Shown: positions 1 to 10,466, counted from the first letter of the stretch. The stretch: DNA of 64,000 nucleotides from Streptomyces sp. NRRL WC-3618 (GCF_001280005.1 NZ_LGDW01000467.1:119163-183162); one strand, 5' to 3'. Numbers and translations: made by a program. The notes: a model not told the origin generated them from the letters alone.

Positions 1-346
1 CGGGCATGACGACTGTGTCCCCGGTGCGCAGCTGGGAGAAGAGCACCGACGAGACGGCGGCCATGCCGGAGGCGAAGACGAGCGTCGCGACGCCGTCCTG
101 GTCCGGTGCCTCCAGCTCGCCGATGGCACGCTCGAGCAGCGTCCAGGTCGGATTCTCGTCGCGGCCGTAGGTGTACGGGCCGGTGGGCGCGCCCGGCAGG
201 TGGTAGTGGGCCGCGAACACCGGACCGGGGAGGGCCGGTTCGTGTTTGACCGGCTCGGGGAGTCCCGCCCGCACCGCGCGCGTGCTGTCACCCAAACCTG
301 AGTTCGAATGTGTGCCCGAACTCTCGCTTGCAGCTGACTCGCTCAT
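1..346 (-). CDS. Cystathionine gamma-lyase/synthase (PLP), N-terminal part
   Basis: Only the first 115 residues are in the window; the gene runs off the left edge. The visible part has the hallmarks of the Cys/Met-metabolism PLP enzyme family: Y58-T-Y-G-R62-D-E-N-P-T67 (the Tyr/Arg of this motif contacts the cofactor phosphate of the neighbouring subunit) and S93-G-M-A96. The PLP lysine lies outside the window, so lyase and synthase cannot be separated; Streptomyces proteins of this type are usually annotated cystathionine gamma-lyase, acting in transsulfuration. The ATG overlaps the stop of the upstream phosphatase gene as ATGA, so the two are probably translationally coupled. Confidence 0.85.
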   Translation of the reverse strand, partial: MSESAASESSGTHSNSGLGDSTRAVRAGLPEPVKHEPALPGPVFAAHYHLPGAPTGPYTYGRDENPTWTLLERAIGELEAPDQDGVATLVFASGMAAVSSVLFSQLRTGDTVVMP

Positions 347-834
347 ACCGTCCGTTCCTCCATGTCCACCCGAACCGCGGCGAGCAGACCGGCGCTCGCC
401 GTCTCCACCATCTCAAGGCATTCGTCGAAGCCGTCCATACCCCCGTAGTACGGGTCGGGGACATCGAGATCGGCGCCCGCGGCGGGATCGTACGAGCGCA
501 ACAGGCGCACCTTCTCGGCGTCCTTCGGAGTGGGCGCCAGGCGGCGCAGAGCCTTCAGGTGTCCTGCGTCGAGGGCGATGACGAGGTCCAGGCGGGCGAA
601 CCACGCAGCCCGGAACTGGCGGGCCGCGTGATCGCTGTCGTAACCGGCTGTCTTCAGTACGGAGACCGTGCGCGGGTCGGCGCCGTCGCCCTCGTGCCAG
701 CCGCCCGTGCCGGCGCTGTCGACCTCGACGAGGCCGGCCAGTCCGCCCTCCTCCACGCGCGCGCGGAAGACGGACTCCGCCATCGGGGAGCGGCATATGT
801 TGCCGGTGCAGACGAAACAGACACGGTAAGCCAT
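343..834 (-). CDS. ptpA: Low-molecular-weight protein tyrosine phosphatase
   Basis: A 163-residue protein of normal LMW-PTP length. The phosphate-binding loop is C9-T-G-N-I-C-R15 followed by S16-P17, the classical CX5R(S/T) signature, and the general-acid loop is D127-P-Y-Y. It removes phosphate from phosphotyrosine proteins through a cysteinyl-phosphate intermediate and is cytoplasmic. The start at 834 was chosen because the catalytic motif should lie about 8 residues from the N-terminus; the open frame continues upstream but that extension lies over the next gene. Its stop overlaps the start of the cystathionine lyase gene. In Streptomyces PtpA has been linked to secondary metabolism (family knowledge, not visible here). 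Confidence 0.93.
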   Translation of the reverse strand: MAYRVCFVCTGNICRSPMAESVFRARVEEGGLAGLVEVDSAGTGGWHEGDGADPRTVSVLKTAGYDSDHAARQFRAAWFARLDLVIALDAGHLKALRRLAPTPKDAEKVRLLRSYDPAAGADLDVPDPYYGGMDGFDECLEMVETASAGLLAAVRVDMEERTV

Positions 835-842
835 GGATGTCC

Positions 843-1220
843 TCAGTCCTCGTCGGGCAGGACGATGTGCAGCGCCCAGGAGACGATCGAGATGATCAGG
901 CCGCCCAGGACGGCGGTCCAGAAACCCTCGACGTGGAAGCTCAGGTCGAACTTGTCGGCCAGCCATGACGTGAGCAGCAGCATCAGGGCGTTGACCACCA
1001 GGGTGATCAGGCCGAGCGTGAGGATGAACAGCGGGAAGGTAAGCACCTTCACGAGTGGCTTGACCAGGAAGTTCACCAGGCCGAACAAGAGGGCGACGAC
1101 GATCAGCGTGCCGATCTTCTTGCCCGTGCTGTCACCGGTCAGGGTGATCTTGTCGAGTATCCATACGGCCACGCCGAGGGCGCCGGCGTTGGCGATCGTC
1201 TTGACTACGAAATTCTTCAT
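843..1220 (-). CDS. Holin-like membrane protein (phage holin family 4)
   Basis: 125 residues, four hydrophobic stretches (roughly residues 10-27, 38-55, 60-85 and 98-118), rich in Val/Leu/Ile, and an acidic C-terminus ending P-D-E-D. The pattern matches the small actinobacterial membrane proteins placed in the phage holin 4 superfamily, which are chromosomal in Streptomyces and not necessarily phage-derived. It lies 8 bases upstream of the tyrosine phosphatase start, so the two are likely co-transcribed. No experimental role is known to me; a membrane or envelope role is inferred only from hydrophobicity. Confidence 0.8.
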   Translation of the reverse strand: MKNFVVKTIANAGALGVAVWILDKITLTGDSTGKKIGTLIVVALLFGLVNFLVKPLVKVLTFPLFILTLGLITLVVNALMLLLTSWLADKFDLSFHVEGFWTAVLGGLIISIVSWALHIVLPDED

Positions 1221-1268
1221 GTGTCTGATCGTGGCAGAAGAGATCGGTTACGAGTGTGGGCGAGGGCG

Positions 1269-1586
1269 ATGAAGGCATTCCGGTTGGATGAACTGGAGGC
1301 GGAACGTGCCGCCAACGATGGCGCCTACCTGCAGTTCCTGCACGAACGGAACATGTCGGTCGGCCTGTACGCGTTGAACGCGGGCGAGCAGGACCCGCAG
1401 CAGCCTCACCGCCAGGACGAGGTGTACTTCGTGGTGAGCGGGCGTGCCGCGATCACGGTCGGCATGGAGACGACCCAGGTCGCGCGGGGCAGCGTTGTGT
1501 ACGTGCCGGCCGGGGTGGCCCACAAGTTCCACCACATCAGCGAGGATCTGCGGGTCATGGTGGTCTTCTCTCCGCCCGAGAGCTGA
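1269..1586 (+). CDS. Cupin-domain protein
   Basis: 105 residues forming a single small beta-barrel cupin. The first cupin motif is recognisable as P-H-R-Q-D-E-V-Y-F-V-V-S-G and the second as V-P-A-G-V-A-H-K-F-H, giving the usual His/Glu/His metal-ligand set. The ATG at 1269 gives a normal N-terminus; an in-frame upstream extension to 1221 reads through the promoter shared with the divergent holin-like gene and is not favoured. Substrate and reaction cannot be told from the sequence; such single-domain cupins can be enzymes or small-molecule sensors. Confidence 0.82.
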   Translation: MKAFRLDELEAERAANDGAYLQFLHERNMSVGLYALNAGEQDPQQPHRQDEVYFVVSGRAAITVGMETTQVARGSVVYVPAGVAHKFHHISEDLRVMVVFSPPES

Positions 1587-1759
1587 CCTGTCGCCTCAGG
1601 GTTCCCTAGGGGATCGATCAGGGGCGGACAAGGGATGCGAGGCCCCCGCCGAGCTCCCTGCCGCCCTAGCATCGAAGGCGGAACATCGAATGTCCCGGCA
1701 CGAGCGAAGGGCGCAGGCCCCGTGCGGATGCGACGGGCAAAGACGTAAGGAAAAGGGCG

Positions 1760-1972
1760 ATGCGAGAGATCTTCGCGGGAATGCCGTGGTGGGTTAAGTG
1801 GGTCGCGGTGCCGGTCATCGCCCTCGTCGTGTTCGGCGGGTTGATAGTGAGTGTCGTCGGCTTCGTCATCGGCCTGCTCTTCAAGGCGCTGGTCTTCGTC
1901 GCCCTGGTCGGCGGACTCATCTACGTCGTACGGAAGTTCACGTCGAGTTCGTCGTCGCGCAGCGACTGGTGA
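1760..1972 (+). CDS. DUF5326 small membrane protein
   Basis: 70 residues with two hydrophobic helices (about residues 14-36 and 38-58) and a short Ser/Arg-rich tail. The length and the opening M-R-E-I-F-A-G-M-P-W-W pattern match the Streptomyces DUF5326 family. A purine-rich ribosome binding site (aaggaaaagggcg) precedes the ATG. Function is unknown. It stands alone between the cupin gene and the ssgR/ssgA pair, as I remember for other streptomycetes. Confidence 0.8.
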   Translation: MREIFAGMPWWVKWVAVPVIALVVFGGLIVSVVGFVIGLLFKALVFVALVGGLIYVVRKFTSSSSSRSDW

Positions 1973-2207
1973 GAGCGGTGGGGCGACAGGGGCACGGGAG
2001 CCGATGGGCGGGACGGCGCGGGCGCCGGTAACAGAAATCGCCGGTTCCCTCGGGCGGGGGAAGTTTCCCGTACGGGCCGTCTGCGCGCGGTGACGGGCCG
2101 TTAGAGTCCGGAATTCGACGCGGGGACGACCCTCGCGGACGGCGTACCCCCTCCTCCCGTGCCCTTCCGCACGGGTAGCCCCCTCGCCTTCGAGAGTGAC
2201 CCTCGCC

Positions 2208-3134
2208 ATGGTCGACACCGCACCCGCGGAACCACAGGCTCCACCCGTACAACGCCGACCGGAGCAACGGACCGCGCCCTCCCCGGGGACGCGCGTCCGG
2301 CCCGCCGAGAGACCCGTGTCGGCGCCTGCCCTCGAACACGTCCCGCCACCTGTTCCCGCGCTCGTGCCACCCACCGAGCCGCACTCCACGGCGACCCTTA
2401 TCGGCTCCGTACAGCGCGCGATGCATCTGCTGGAGTCCGTCGCCGCACACGAGCATGGAGCCCCCGCCAAACAACTGGCCCGGGAGACCGGCCTCGCTCT
2501 CCCGACCGCCTACCATCTGCTGCGAACGCTCGTCTTCGAGGGCTATCTCCGGCGCGAGAAAGGGCTGTTCTTCCTCGGTGAGGCAGCCGAGCGACTGGGC
2601 AGCAGCGGTGCGAGGCAGAAACGTCGCAGCACGGTGGTGGACGCACTCGCCCACTGGCGGGACATGATCGGCGTACCTGTGTACTACGCGTTGTACCGCG
2701 ACGGCGAGATCGAGGTCATGTGCGTCTCCGACACCCCCAGCAACCCAGCGGTCGAGGAGTGGGCGGACTTCCGTGAGACCGGGCACGCGCACGCCGTCGG
2801 GCAGTGCCTGCTCTCACAGTTGGACGAGCAGGACCGCCGGGACCATCTCGACCGTCACCCCGTACAGGCGGTCACCCCCTACACCGTTCGGGACAGCCAC
2901 TCGCTGCTGCGCCGCCTCGACCGGATGCGGCGCATGGAACTCGTCGTGGAACGGCAGGAGTACGCGCTGGGGACGGTCTGTGCGGCGATCCCGATCACTG
3001 TCGGTAACACGGCCGCCACATTGGCCATTTCTCTTCCTTCCCAGCAGACCGATCGACTGCTAGTCGCAGCCCAGCAGTTGCAGACAGAGGTCGGAAGACT
3101 GCTGGGATCGCTTGCGATCTCTATCAGTATCTGA
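2208..3134 (+). CDS. ssgR: IclR-family activator of ssgA
   Basis: An IclR-type regulator: an N-terminal winged helix-turn-helix (H-E-H-G-A-P-A-K-Q-L-A-R-E-T-G-L region, then T-A-Y-H-L-L-R-T-L recognition helix) and a C-terminal effector domain ending near L-G-S-L-A-I. It lies 100 bases upstream of an unmistakable ssgA, the arrangement known for SsgR in S. coelicolor, where SsgR activates ssgA and so sporulation-specific division. The start is uncertain: GTG at 2196 and ATG at 2208 are in frame, but about 60 Pro-rich residues precede the family core, and the S. coelicolor protein is shorter as I recall, so translation could begin further in. Confidence 0.88.
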   Translation: MVDTAPAEPQAPPVQRRPEQRTAPSPGTRVRPAERPVSAPALEHVPPPVPALVPPTEPHSTATLIGSVQRAMHLLESVAAHEHGAPAKQLARETGLALPTAYHLLRTLVFEGYLRREKGLFFLGEAAERLGSSGARQKRRSTVVDALAHWRDMIGVPVYYALYRDGEIEVMCVSDTPSNPAVEEWADFRETGHAHAVGQCLLSQLDEQDRRDHLDRHPVQAVTPYTVRDSHSLLRRLDRMRRMELVVERQEYALGTVCAAIPITVGNTAATLAISLPSQQTDRLLVAAQQLQTEVGRLLGSLAISISI

Positions 3135-3234
3135 AAACTCACTCCTTGTGATTCACCGTGTACTTTCAGCAAGATTCGAGCAGTATCAGAGCGATGATTC
3201 CAGGCCAGTCCACGGCAAGTGACAGGGATAGGCG

Positions 3235-3672
3235 ATGCGCGAGTCGGTGCAGGCAGAAGTCATGATGAGCTTTCTTGTCTCGGAGGAGCTCTCCTTCCGT
3301 ATTCCGGTGGAGCTGCGCTACGAGACCTGTGATCCCTATGCCGTCCGGCTGACCTTCCATCTGCCTGGCGACGCCCCTGTGACCTGGGCCTTCGGGCGCG
3401 AGCTGCTGATCGACGGCGTGGGGCGGCCGTGCGGGGACGGGGATGTGCGGATCTCGCCGGCCGACACCGAGGTGCTGGGCGAGGTGCTGATCCGGCTTCA
3501 GGTCGGCGGCGACCAGGCGCTGTTCCGCTCCGGTGCGGCGCCGCTGGTGGCGTTCCTCGATCGCACCGACAAGCTGGTGCCGCTGGGGCAGGAGCGTTCC
3601 CTCGCCGACTTCGACGCCCACCTCGACGATGCGCTGGACCGCATCCTGGCGGAGGAACAGAGCGCGGGCTGA
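3235..3672 (+). CDS. ssgA: SsgA, sporulation-specific cell division activator
   Basis: 145 residues, unmistakably a SsgA-like protein: M-R-E-S-V-Q-A-E-V at the start, then the SALP core with Y-E-T-C-D-P-Y-A-V-R and F-L-D-R-T-D-K-L-V-P-L-G. SALPs occur only in morphologically complex actinobacteria; SsgA activates septation and peptidoglycan remodelling during sporulation and helps recruit SsgB, which positions FtsZ. The protein has no DNA-binding domain. The 100-base gap after ssgR should contain the SsgR-dependent promoter. An 11-bp hairpin follows the stop. Confidence 0.95.
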   Translation: MRESVQAEVMMSFLVSEELSFRIPVELRYETCDPYAVRLTFHLPGDAPVTWAFGRELLIDGVGRPCGDGDVRISPADTEVLGEVLIRLQVGGDQALFRSGAAPLVAFLDRTDKLVPLGQERSLADFDAHLDDALDRILAEEQSAG

Positions 3673-3706
3673 GCGAGTCCCGGCAGCTCTCCCGCCGGCG
3701 GTGTAA

Positions 3707-3733
3707 CGCTTCTCCTCGATGGGAGGAGAAGCG
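3707..3733. terminator. Bidirectional hairpin between ssgA and the YibE/F gene
   Basis: Perfect inverted repeat: arms 3707-3717 and 3723-3733 around a 5-base loop (gatgg). It lies between convergent genes, 35 bases after the ssgA stop and 57 bases before the YibE/F stop. No U-tract, as is common for Streptomyces terminators. An 8-bp unit (gcgcgcag) is repeated about three times at 3747-3770. Confidence 0.6.
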
Positions 3734-3789
3734 CGCAGCCGTACTTCCGCGCAGGCGCGCAGGCGCGCAGCCGACGCACCGGAGCTACG

Positions 3790-5637
3790 TCAGTGCTTTC
3801 GGCGACGGCCCTTTCCGGCGCGTGCCTGGCCCGACTGGGACGCGGTCCCCGCGTTCGCTGCGGCTCCCGCCGCGGCGGCCTGTGTGCCGACTCCGGTGCC
3901 TCGGGGCCCTTCCACCGCTCCGGCGGTCAGTGGTGGCGTGCCCGGGCGGTCGGCCGAGACCATCAGGGCAGCGAGGAGCGTGGTCACCGGTACGGACGCG
4001 ACCAGGCCGATCGAGCCCACCAGGGTCCGAACGATCTCCTCCGCGACGAGTTCGCTGTTGGCGACCGCCCCGACGCTGCTCTGCGCGATCGAGAAGAGCA
4101 GCAGCAGCGGCAACGCGGCGCCCGCGTAGGCGAGGACGAGTGTGTTGACGACGGACGCGATGTGGTCGCGGCCGATGCGAATGCCGGCGCGGTACAGCCC
4201 GCGCCACCCCATCGTCGGATTGGCCTCGTGGAGCTCCCAGACCGCCGATGTCTGAGTGACCGTGACATCGTCCAGGACGCCGAGTGAACCGATGATGACG
4301 CCGGCCAACAGCAGACCGCTCATGTCGATGGACGGATACAGGCCATGGATCAGGCCCGTGTTGTCGTCCGTGTTGCCGGTCAGAGCGGCCCATCCGATGA
4401 ACAGCGAGCCGAGGATGCCGATCAGCACCAGCGAGATCAGGGTGCCGAGCACCGCCACAGACGTACGAGCCGAGAGGCCATGGCACATGTAGAGCGCGAT
4501 CAGCATGATGGCGCTGGCTCCGACGACCGCCACGACCAGCGGGTTCGAGCCCTGCAGGATCGCCGGCAGGATGAAGAAGGTCAGCACCATGAAGCTGACG
4601 GCCAGCGCGACCAGCGCCATCACCCCGCGCAGGCGTCCGACGATGACGACGGCGAGCGCGAAGATCCCGGCCAGCAGGGCCATGGGGAACCGGCGGTTCA
4701 CGTCGGCCACCGAATACTGGAGGTCCTTCGGCGCCGAGGGCTCGTAGGCCACCACGACCTTCTCGCCCTCGTGCAACTGCCGGGACTGGTCCGGCTGGAC
4801 GATCTCCGTGAACGTACGGCCCTTGTCGTCACCGGTGTCGACCCGGATCGTCGCCTTCTTGCAGTCGCCGGTCGCCTGCTGCTGTGCGGAGGAGCCTTCG
4901 GCGGTGGACGTGCCGCCGGTCGGGGTGTCCCCCGAGGCGTTGACCGACTTGCAGTCCACTGCGACGACCTCGGTGACCGTGGCCTCCTGGGTCTGCCGGT
5001 CGAATCCCACGCCGGTGCGCTGGTGTGCCGGGGCACCTCCTGGCCACAGCACGACGAGCCCGACCACGACCGCTGCGGCGAAGGGGATCAGGATCGCCCC
5101 GATGATCTTCCGCAAGTGGATGGAGACGGGAGCGGCCGGACCATGACTGTGACTGTGGCCGTGTGAGTGACCTTGGTCGTCATCGGGTCCGTGGCCGTCA
5201 CCAGGCCCGTGCCCGCCCTCGTGCTCGCCGCCAGAACTGCCGCCAGGTCCGCCCCTGGCACCGTCGCCGGGGCCGTGCCCATGGCCGGCGCCCTGTCCCG
5301 GGCCGGTTCCATGATCGTGCCCACCGCCTGCTCCCGGACCAGGACCTCGGCCACCGTCAGGAACAGGAAGGGGGCCGAACTGACCGGTCCCCGGCCCCTC
5401 GGCCGCGAAATCCTGGCCCCGATGGCCATCCGGGCCCCTACGGCCGCCCTGGCCCGCCCCCGCTCCGGGCCCGTAGCCGCGATCGATCCTCCGGCCGGGC
5501 CCGTAGCCGGGGCCGGCACTCGATCCGGTCGCCGCGCCTGCGCCTCCGTGGCCGCTGCCCGGTCCCGAGCCGGGCTGGGCACCGCTTCCGCGCGGTGGCT
5601 CGGAGGACGGGTACGAGGGTCCTTGCGTCGTGGTCAC
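3790..5637 (-). CDS. YibE/F-family membrane protein with Gly/His-rich N-terminus
   Basis: 615 residues. About the first 175 are low-complexity Gly/Pro/His, ending in a His-rich cluster (H-S-H-G-H-S-H-S-H-G); then a first transmembrane helix (around 180-200), an extracytoplasmic region with two Cys, and the YibE/F domain of roughly seven membrane helices, followed by a basic Gly/Ala-rich tail ending G-R-R-R-K-H. YibE/F proteins are predicted permeases of unknown substrate. The His cluster might bind a metal, an inference from composition only. Start is GTG at 5637, just inside the region shared with the divergent thiC leader. It converges with ssgA. Confidence 0.85.
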   Translation of the reverse strand: MTTTQGPSYPSSEPPRGSGAQPGSGPGSGHGGAGAATGSSAGPGYGPGRRIDRGYGPGAGAGQGGRRGPDGHRGQDFAAEGPGTGQFGPLPVPDGGRGPGPGAGGGHDHGTGPGQGAGHGHGPGDGARGGPGGSSGGEHEGGHGPGDGHGPDDDQGHSHGHSHSHGPAAPVSIHLRKIIGAILIPFAAAVVVGLVVLWPGGAPAHQRTGVGFDRQTQEATVTEVVAVDCKSVNASGDTPTGGTSTAEGSSAQQQATGDCKKATIRVDTGDDKGRTFTEIVQPDQSRQLHEGEKVVVAYEPSAPKDLQYSVADVNRRFPMALLAGIFALAVVIVGRLRGVMALVALAVSFMVLTFFILPAILQGSNPLVVAVVGASAIMLIALYMCHGLSARTSVAVLGTLISLVLIGILGSLFIGWAALTGNTDDNTGLIHGLYPSIDMSGLLLAGVIIGSLGVLDDVTVTQTSAVWELHEANPTMGWRGLYRAGIRIGRDHIASVVNTLVLAYAGAALPLLLLFSIAQSSVGAVANSELVAEEIVRTLVGSIGLVASVPVTTLLAALMVSADRPGTPPLTAGAVEGPRGTGVGTQAAAAGAAANAGTASQSGQARAGKGRRRKH

Positions 5638-5672
5638 CGCTCGATCATCGCAAGAACGGCAGGGGCCCCCTG

Positions 5673-5700
5673 TTCACCTCGCCCAAATAGACGCTAGCGT
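5673..5700 (+). promoter_or_regulatory. Possible thiC promoter
   Basis: A TAGCGT hexamer at 5695-5700 fits the TANNNT -10 rule of the main sigma factor and has a weak TTCACC -35-like hexamer at 5673-5678 (16-base spacer). It would start transcription near 5707, a few bases before the TPP aptamer begins. Motif evidence only. Confidence 0.35.
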
Positions 5701-5769
5701 GGTGGGACTTTGCACACGCGGGAGCTCGGAGCACCGGGCTGAGAGGGCGCTGACCTCCGTCTTAGCGAT

Positions 5770-5783
5770 GTTTCACGTGGAAC
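5770..5783. promoter_or_regulatory. parS-like site (13/14)
   Basis: GTTTCACGTGGAAC differs at one position from the Streptomyces ParB site GTTTCACGTGAAAC. It lies inside the thiC riboswitch leader, 30 bases before a second near-match. Confidence 0.6.
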
Positions 5784-5799
5784 ACGTGGAACGAGTGAT

Positions 5800-5813
5800 G
5801 TTTCACATGAAAC
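5800..5813. promoter_or_regulatory. parS-like site (13/14)
   Basis: GTTTCACATGAAAC, one mismatch from consensus parS at the centre, flanked by gat and atc that extend the palindrome. Second ParB-type sequence in the variable arm of the thiC riboswitch. Confidence 0.6.
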
Positions 5814-5874
5814 ATCGGCAGACGGAATCCGCTGCGTCGACCGCTGAACCTGTTACCGGGTAATGCCGGCGTAG

Positions 5875-7707
<1,833 letters not shown>

Positions 7708-7846
7708 GCGGATCGTCCCGTGTGCGTGGCCGTACGCCTGCGGAGCGGGCGGAAGCCCAGGTGGTGAGGCGGCGTCAGTAGCCCCCGTTCCACCTGAGTC
7801 CTGGGCCCTGAGGCCTGAGCCCTGGGGCGCGCGTCCAGACCCGCAT

Positions 7847-7881
7847 CCGGACCCCGCCGGTTACTCCGGCGGGTGGTCCGG
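7847..7881. terminator. Hairpin terminator between thiC and the convergent membrane gene
   Basis: Stem of 14 base pairs (7847-7860 with 7866-7872 and 7875-7881) with a 2-base bulge and loop ttact. It lies 140 bases after the thiC stop, and the last codons of the convergent gene fall within it. Confidence 0.6.
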
Positions 7882-8730
7882 GCCTCCGAAGTCCGGGCTG
7901 GTGAAGTCCGGGCTTGTGAAGCTGGGGCGGTGGCTCGTCGTGGCTCCGCCGTCGGGGCTGGTGAAGCCGGGCCGGTTGTAGCCGAGCTGGGGCATACGGC
8001 CGGTGGTGGGTTCCGTGGTCGGCTTGCGCTTCATCGCCGCCGTACCGGGGGCGGCGAGGGCATCGCAAAGGAACGGCAGGATGCCGCGCTCCAGCAGGGC
8101 TTCGCGCCAGGCTTCCCTGGCCTGCGCGACCTCCTCGGTCAGCTCGCCGTAGGCTCCTGCCTCCTCCGCCTCCGGGCTGTTGCGCAGGGCGGTGAGCAGC
8201 AGGCCGACGGCGGCGACGAGTATCGCCGCCGCGGTCACCGCACCGAACACCCATCCGGTGGTGAGCATGGTCTTGGCGAACGCCGGCTCGGGGTCGAGCA
8301 TCTTGAGGATGTAGCCCACGAGCAGGAAGATCGCCGCGGCCGTGCCGGCGAGGACGGGAGCCAGCACCGCGACGATGGCGACGGCGCCCGCCCCGGCGGG
8401 CTCGGCGGCGGCCTCGCCCAGAGTGGCGGCGAGCCCCAGCGTGTTCGTGCCCGACTCGGTGGAGCCGGAGTCGTGGACGGACGCCGGGGTGGACGGTGCC
8501 GGGTGGCGCAGTTCGTCGCGGACCTTCACGTAGTGCTGGTATTCGGTCGACGCGGCGACCGTGATGAGAGCGGTGGCGTTGAGTGCCATGGTGCGCAGTT
8601 GTTCGGGGTTCAGCCGCTGACCGACGGCGGCCAGTTCCGGGCGGTGTGGGGCGGAGCGCAGCGCCTCATCGAGGATCCGCTCGTATTCCTGGCGGTCCTC
8701 GTTCAGCAGGTGCTGCGGAACGCTGTTCAT
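7861..8730 (-). CDS. Conserved membrane protein, function unknown
   Basis: 289 residues. An N-terminal soluble segment (about 1-75, V-P-Q-H-L-L-N-E-D-R-Q-E-Y), a linker rich in Pro/Ser/Thr, three hydrophobic segments (around residues 95-115, 118-138, 152-180), a coiled acidic stretch, and a proline-rich tail in which F-T-S-P-D is repeated. The tail repeat is also visible in the DNA as a 15-bp unit at 7888-7902 and 7903-7917. The start at 8730 is preferred over 8736 because a GGGGGA sequence lies 5 bases upstream of it. I do not recognise a named family. Confidence 0.78.
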   Translation of the reverse strand: MNSVPQHLLNEDRQEYERILDEALRSAPHRPELAAVGQRLNPEQLRTMALNATALITVAASTEYQHYVKVRDELRHPAPSTPASVHDSGSTESGTNTLGLAATLGEAAAEPAGAGAVAIVAVLAPVLAGTAAAIFLLVGYILKMLDPEPAFAKTMLTTGWVFGAVTAAAILVAAVGLLLTALRNSPEAEEAGAYGELTEEVAQAREAWREALLERGILPFLCDALAAPGTAAMKRKPTTEPTTGRMPQLGYNRPGFTSPDGGATTSHRPSFTSPDFTSPDFGGPDHPPE

Positions 8731-8940
8731 GTGCATCCCCCGATGCTCCGTAGGGCTTGGGGCTCGGCATGCTGACGAGCCGTCGGGCAGAAACGGAGGG
8801 GAGCCTGCTACGGATAAGCCGATGGTAGAGCGGCGACGGCGCGCGGTGACAGGGGATTTGACGAAATTACCGTCCGACTGTCCCCCGTCCGGTGCGGTAC
8901 GTCGTCGGGGGCCGCCTGCCCAGGGAGCGCCCGGCAGCCG

Positions 8941-10059
8941 TCAGAGTTCCAGCGGAAGCTTCTGGACCAGCAGTTTTCCGGCCATGGTCACACCGCCGTC
9001 CATCGCGATGGCGAGTCCGTCGGCGTAGACATGCGGATGTTCGATGTTCGGGCGGGAACTGTCCTCACCGTCGTCCTCGCCGCCGACATCGCCCACCAGA
9101 TACGGGATGGGGCTGTGGCCGTGAACGATGCGGGTGCCGCCGTACGTATCGAGGAGGGAGCGTACGGCCTCGACACCGCCCTCGTCGCGGAAGGAGAAGC
9201 GCTTGGTGAACTTGCGGAACAGATCCCACACCTCGTCCGCGTCGTTGCGCGTGATCGTCTCGCGGACGGTGTCGTTGACCGCCTCGATCGAGTCGCCGTA
9301 GTCGAGATAGGCGGTGGTGTCCGAGTGCACGAGCAGGTGCCCGTCGACCTCTTCGATCGCGTCGAGACGGGCCATCCACTGGAGATGGTGGTCCTGAAGC
9401 CGGTCCATGTCGGTCTTCTGGCCGCCGTTCAGCAGCCAGGCCGCTTGGAAGGTGGCCGTGCCCGCGCCGGAGTTGACAGGCATGTCACCGAACCGCTTGG
9501 CGCCCAGCAGCAGCAGCTCGTGGTTGCCCATGAGTGCCTTGCAGTAGCCGCCTGCCGCGGCGGCCTCGGCGGACAGCCGCATGACGAGGTCGATGACACC
9601 GATGCCGTCCGGACCGCGGTCGGTGAAGTCGCCGAGGAACCAGAGCCGGGAGGTGCCCGCGGACCAGTTGCCCGCGCCGTCGATCAGGCCCTGCTCCTGA
9701 AGGGCGCCCACCAGTTCGTCGAGGTAGCCGTGCACGTCCCCGACGACGAACAGAGGTCCCGCGCCCTCGGCGGCCAGGGCCGCGGGGTCGACGGTCACCT
9801 GGACCGTGTCACCGCGGTTGATGATCGGCAGGTCGCGTTGGGTGGGTGTGTACCCGTCCGGGTATTCCTCCAGGTCCGCCTGGGTCTGCGTGCCCTCCGG
9901 GGTCTCCTGGACCTCGGTGTCGGCCGCCCCGGCGGCGGTCTCGCCGGGTACCGTGCCGTCGCCGAACGGACCGGTCTCATGGACGTACGCGGGCACCCGG
10001 AAGTCGCGCGACGTCGCCGTCCGCGTCACCTCGGGTCCCTGACCGGCCCCCTGAGTCAT
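8941..10059 (-). CDS. Calcineurin-like metallophosphatase (PPP type)
   Basis: 372 residues. After about 115 acidic, Thr/Glu-rich residues comes a metallophosphoesterase domain: V-V-G-D-V-H-G (GDxHG), F-L-G-D-F-T-D-R-G-P-D (GDxxDRG) and M-G-N-H-E-L (GNHE), then a late G-H-S-P-I-P. Together these supply the two-metal ligands of PPP-family Ser/Thr phosphatases. The M at 10059 follows a GGAGGGG ribosome binding site and is preferred over longer in-frame starts. Substrate unknown; a cytoplasmic protein or nucleotide phosphatase is possible. Confidence 0.88.
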   Translation of the reverse strand: MTQGAGQGPEVTRTATSRDFRVPAYVHETGPFGDGTVPGETAAGAADTEVQETPEGTQTQADLEEYPDGYTPTQRDLPIINRGDTVQVTVDPAALAAEGAGPLFVVGDVHGYLDELVGALQEQGLIDGAGNWSAGTSRLWFLGDFTDRGPDGIGVIDLVMRLSAEAAAAGGYCKALMGNHELLLLGAKRFGDMPVNSGAGTATFQAAWLLNGGQKTDMDRLQDHHLQWMARLDAIEEVDGHLLVHSDTTAYLDYGDSIEAVNDTVRETITRNDADEVWDLFRKFTKRFSFRDEGGVEAVRSLLDTYGGTRIVHGHSPIPYLVGDVGGEDDGEDSSRPNIEHPHVYADGLAIAMDGGVTMAGKLLVQKLPLEL

Positions 10060-10466
10060 CGACCCCTCCACCATCGCGCCGCATCTGCACCGCATCGGAC
10101 TGCCTGGTCGCAGCGGCCCGCGGTGTCGTGGGCCCATCATAGGAATGCGAATCGCGCCATGTGATGACCCAGGGGTGGTGAATCGGCGAAGGACCCCAGT
10201 TCACCGCGGCTTTCGCCCCGATTCGGAGGGGCTTTCCCGTACGGGCCCGGCCTGAACTTCCCTGCTTCGTTCCTCGGACATCGACGCTTCGTGCGATCAT
10301 CGCACCGGCATCTGTGAACTGTCCCGACACCGGGGACCCGCGTTCCTGAACGGGGCCGGGCTCCCGTTTCCCCCACGGGGCCGACCCCTCGTACGGCCCC
10401 GCTCCCCGGCAGCCGGCCCCGCACAAGCCCACTGTCCCGCCCCTCACCACAGCCCCCGGATCACCC
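10060..10466. other. 407-base intergenic region
   Basis: Holds the promoter of the metallophosphatase gene and the 3' flank of the LacI-family gene. A hairpin (arms 10377-10383 and 10394-10400) may end LacI transcription. TTTCCCGTACGGGCC at 10233-10247 is identical to a 15-mer upstream of ssgR at 2064-2078. No convincing gene is seen. Confidence 0.6.
10377..10400 (-). terminator. Possible LacI-gene terminator
   Basis: Seven-base GC stem (ggggccg / cggcccc) with a 10-base loop, 67 bases downstream of the LacI-family stop. No U-tract. Confidence 0.35.
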
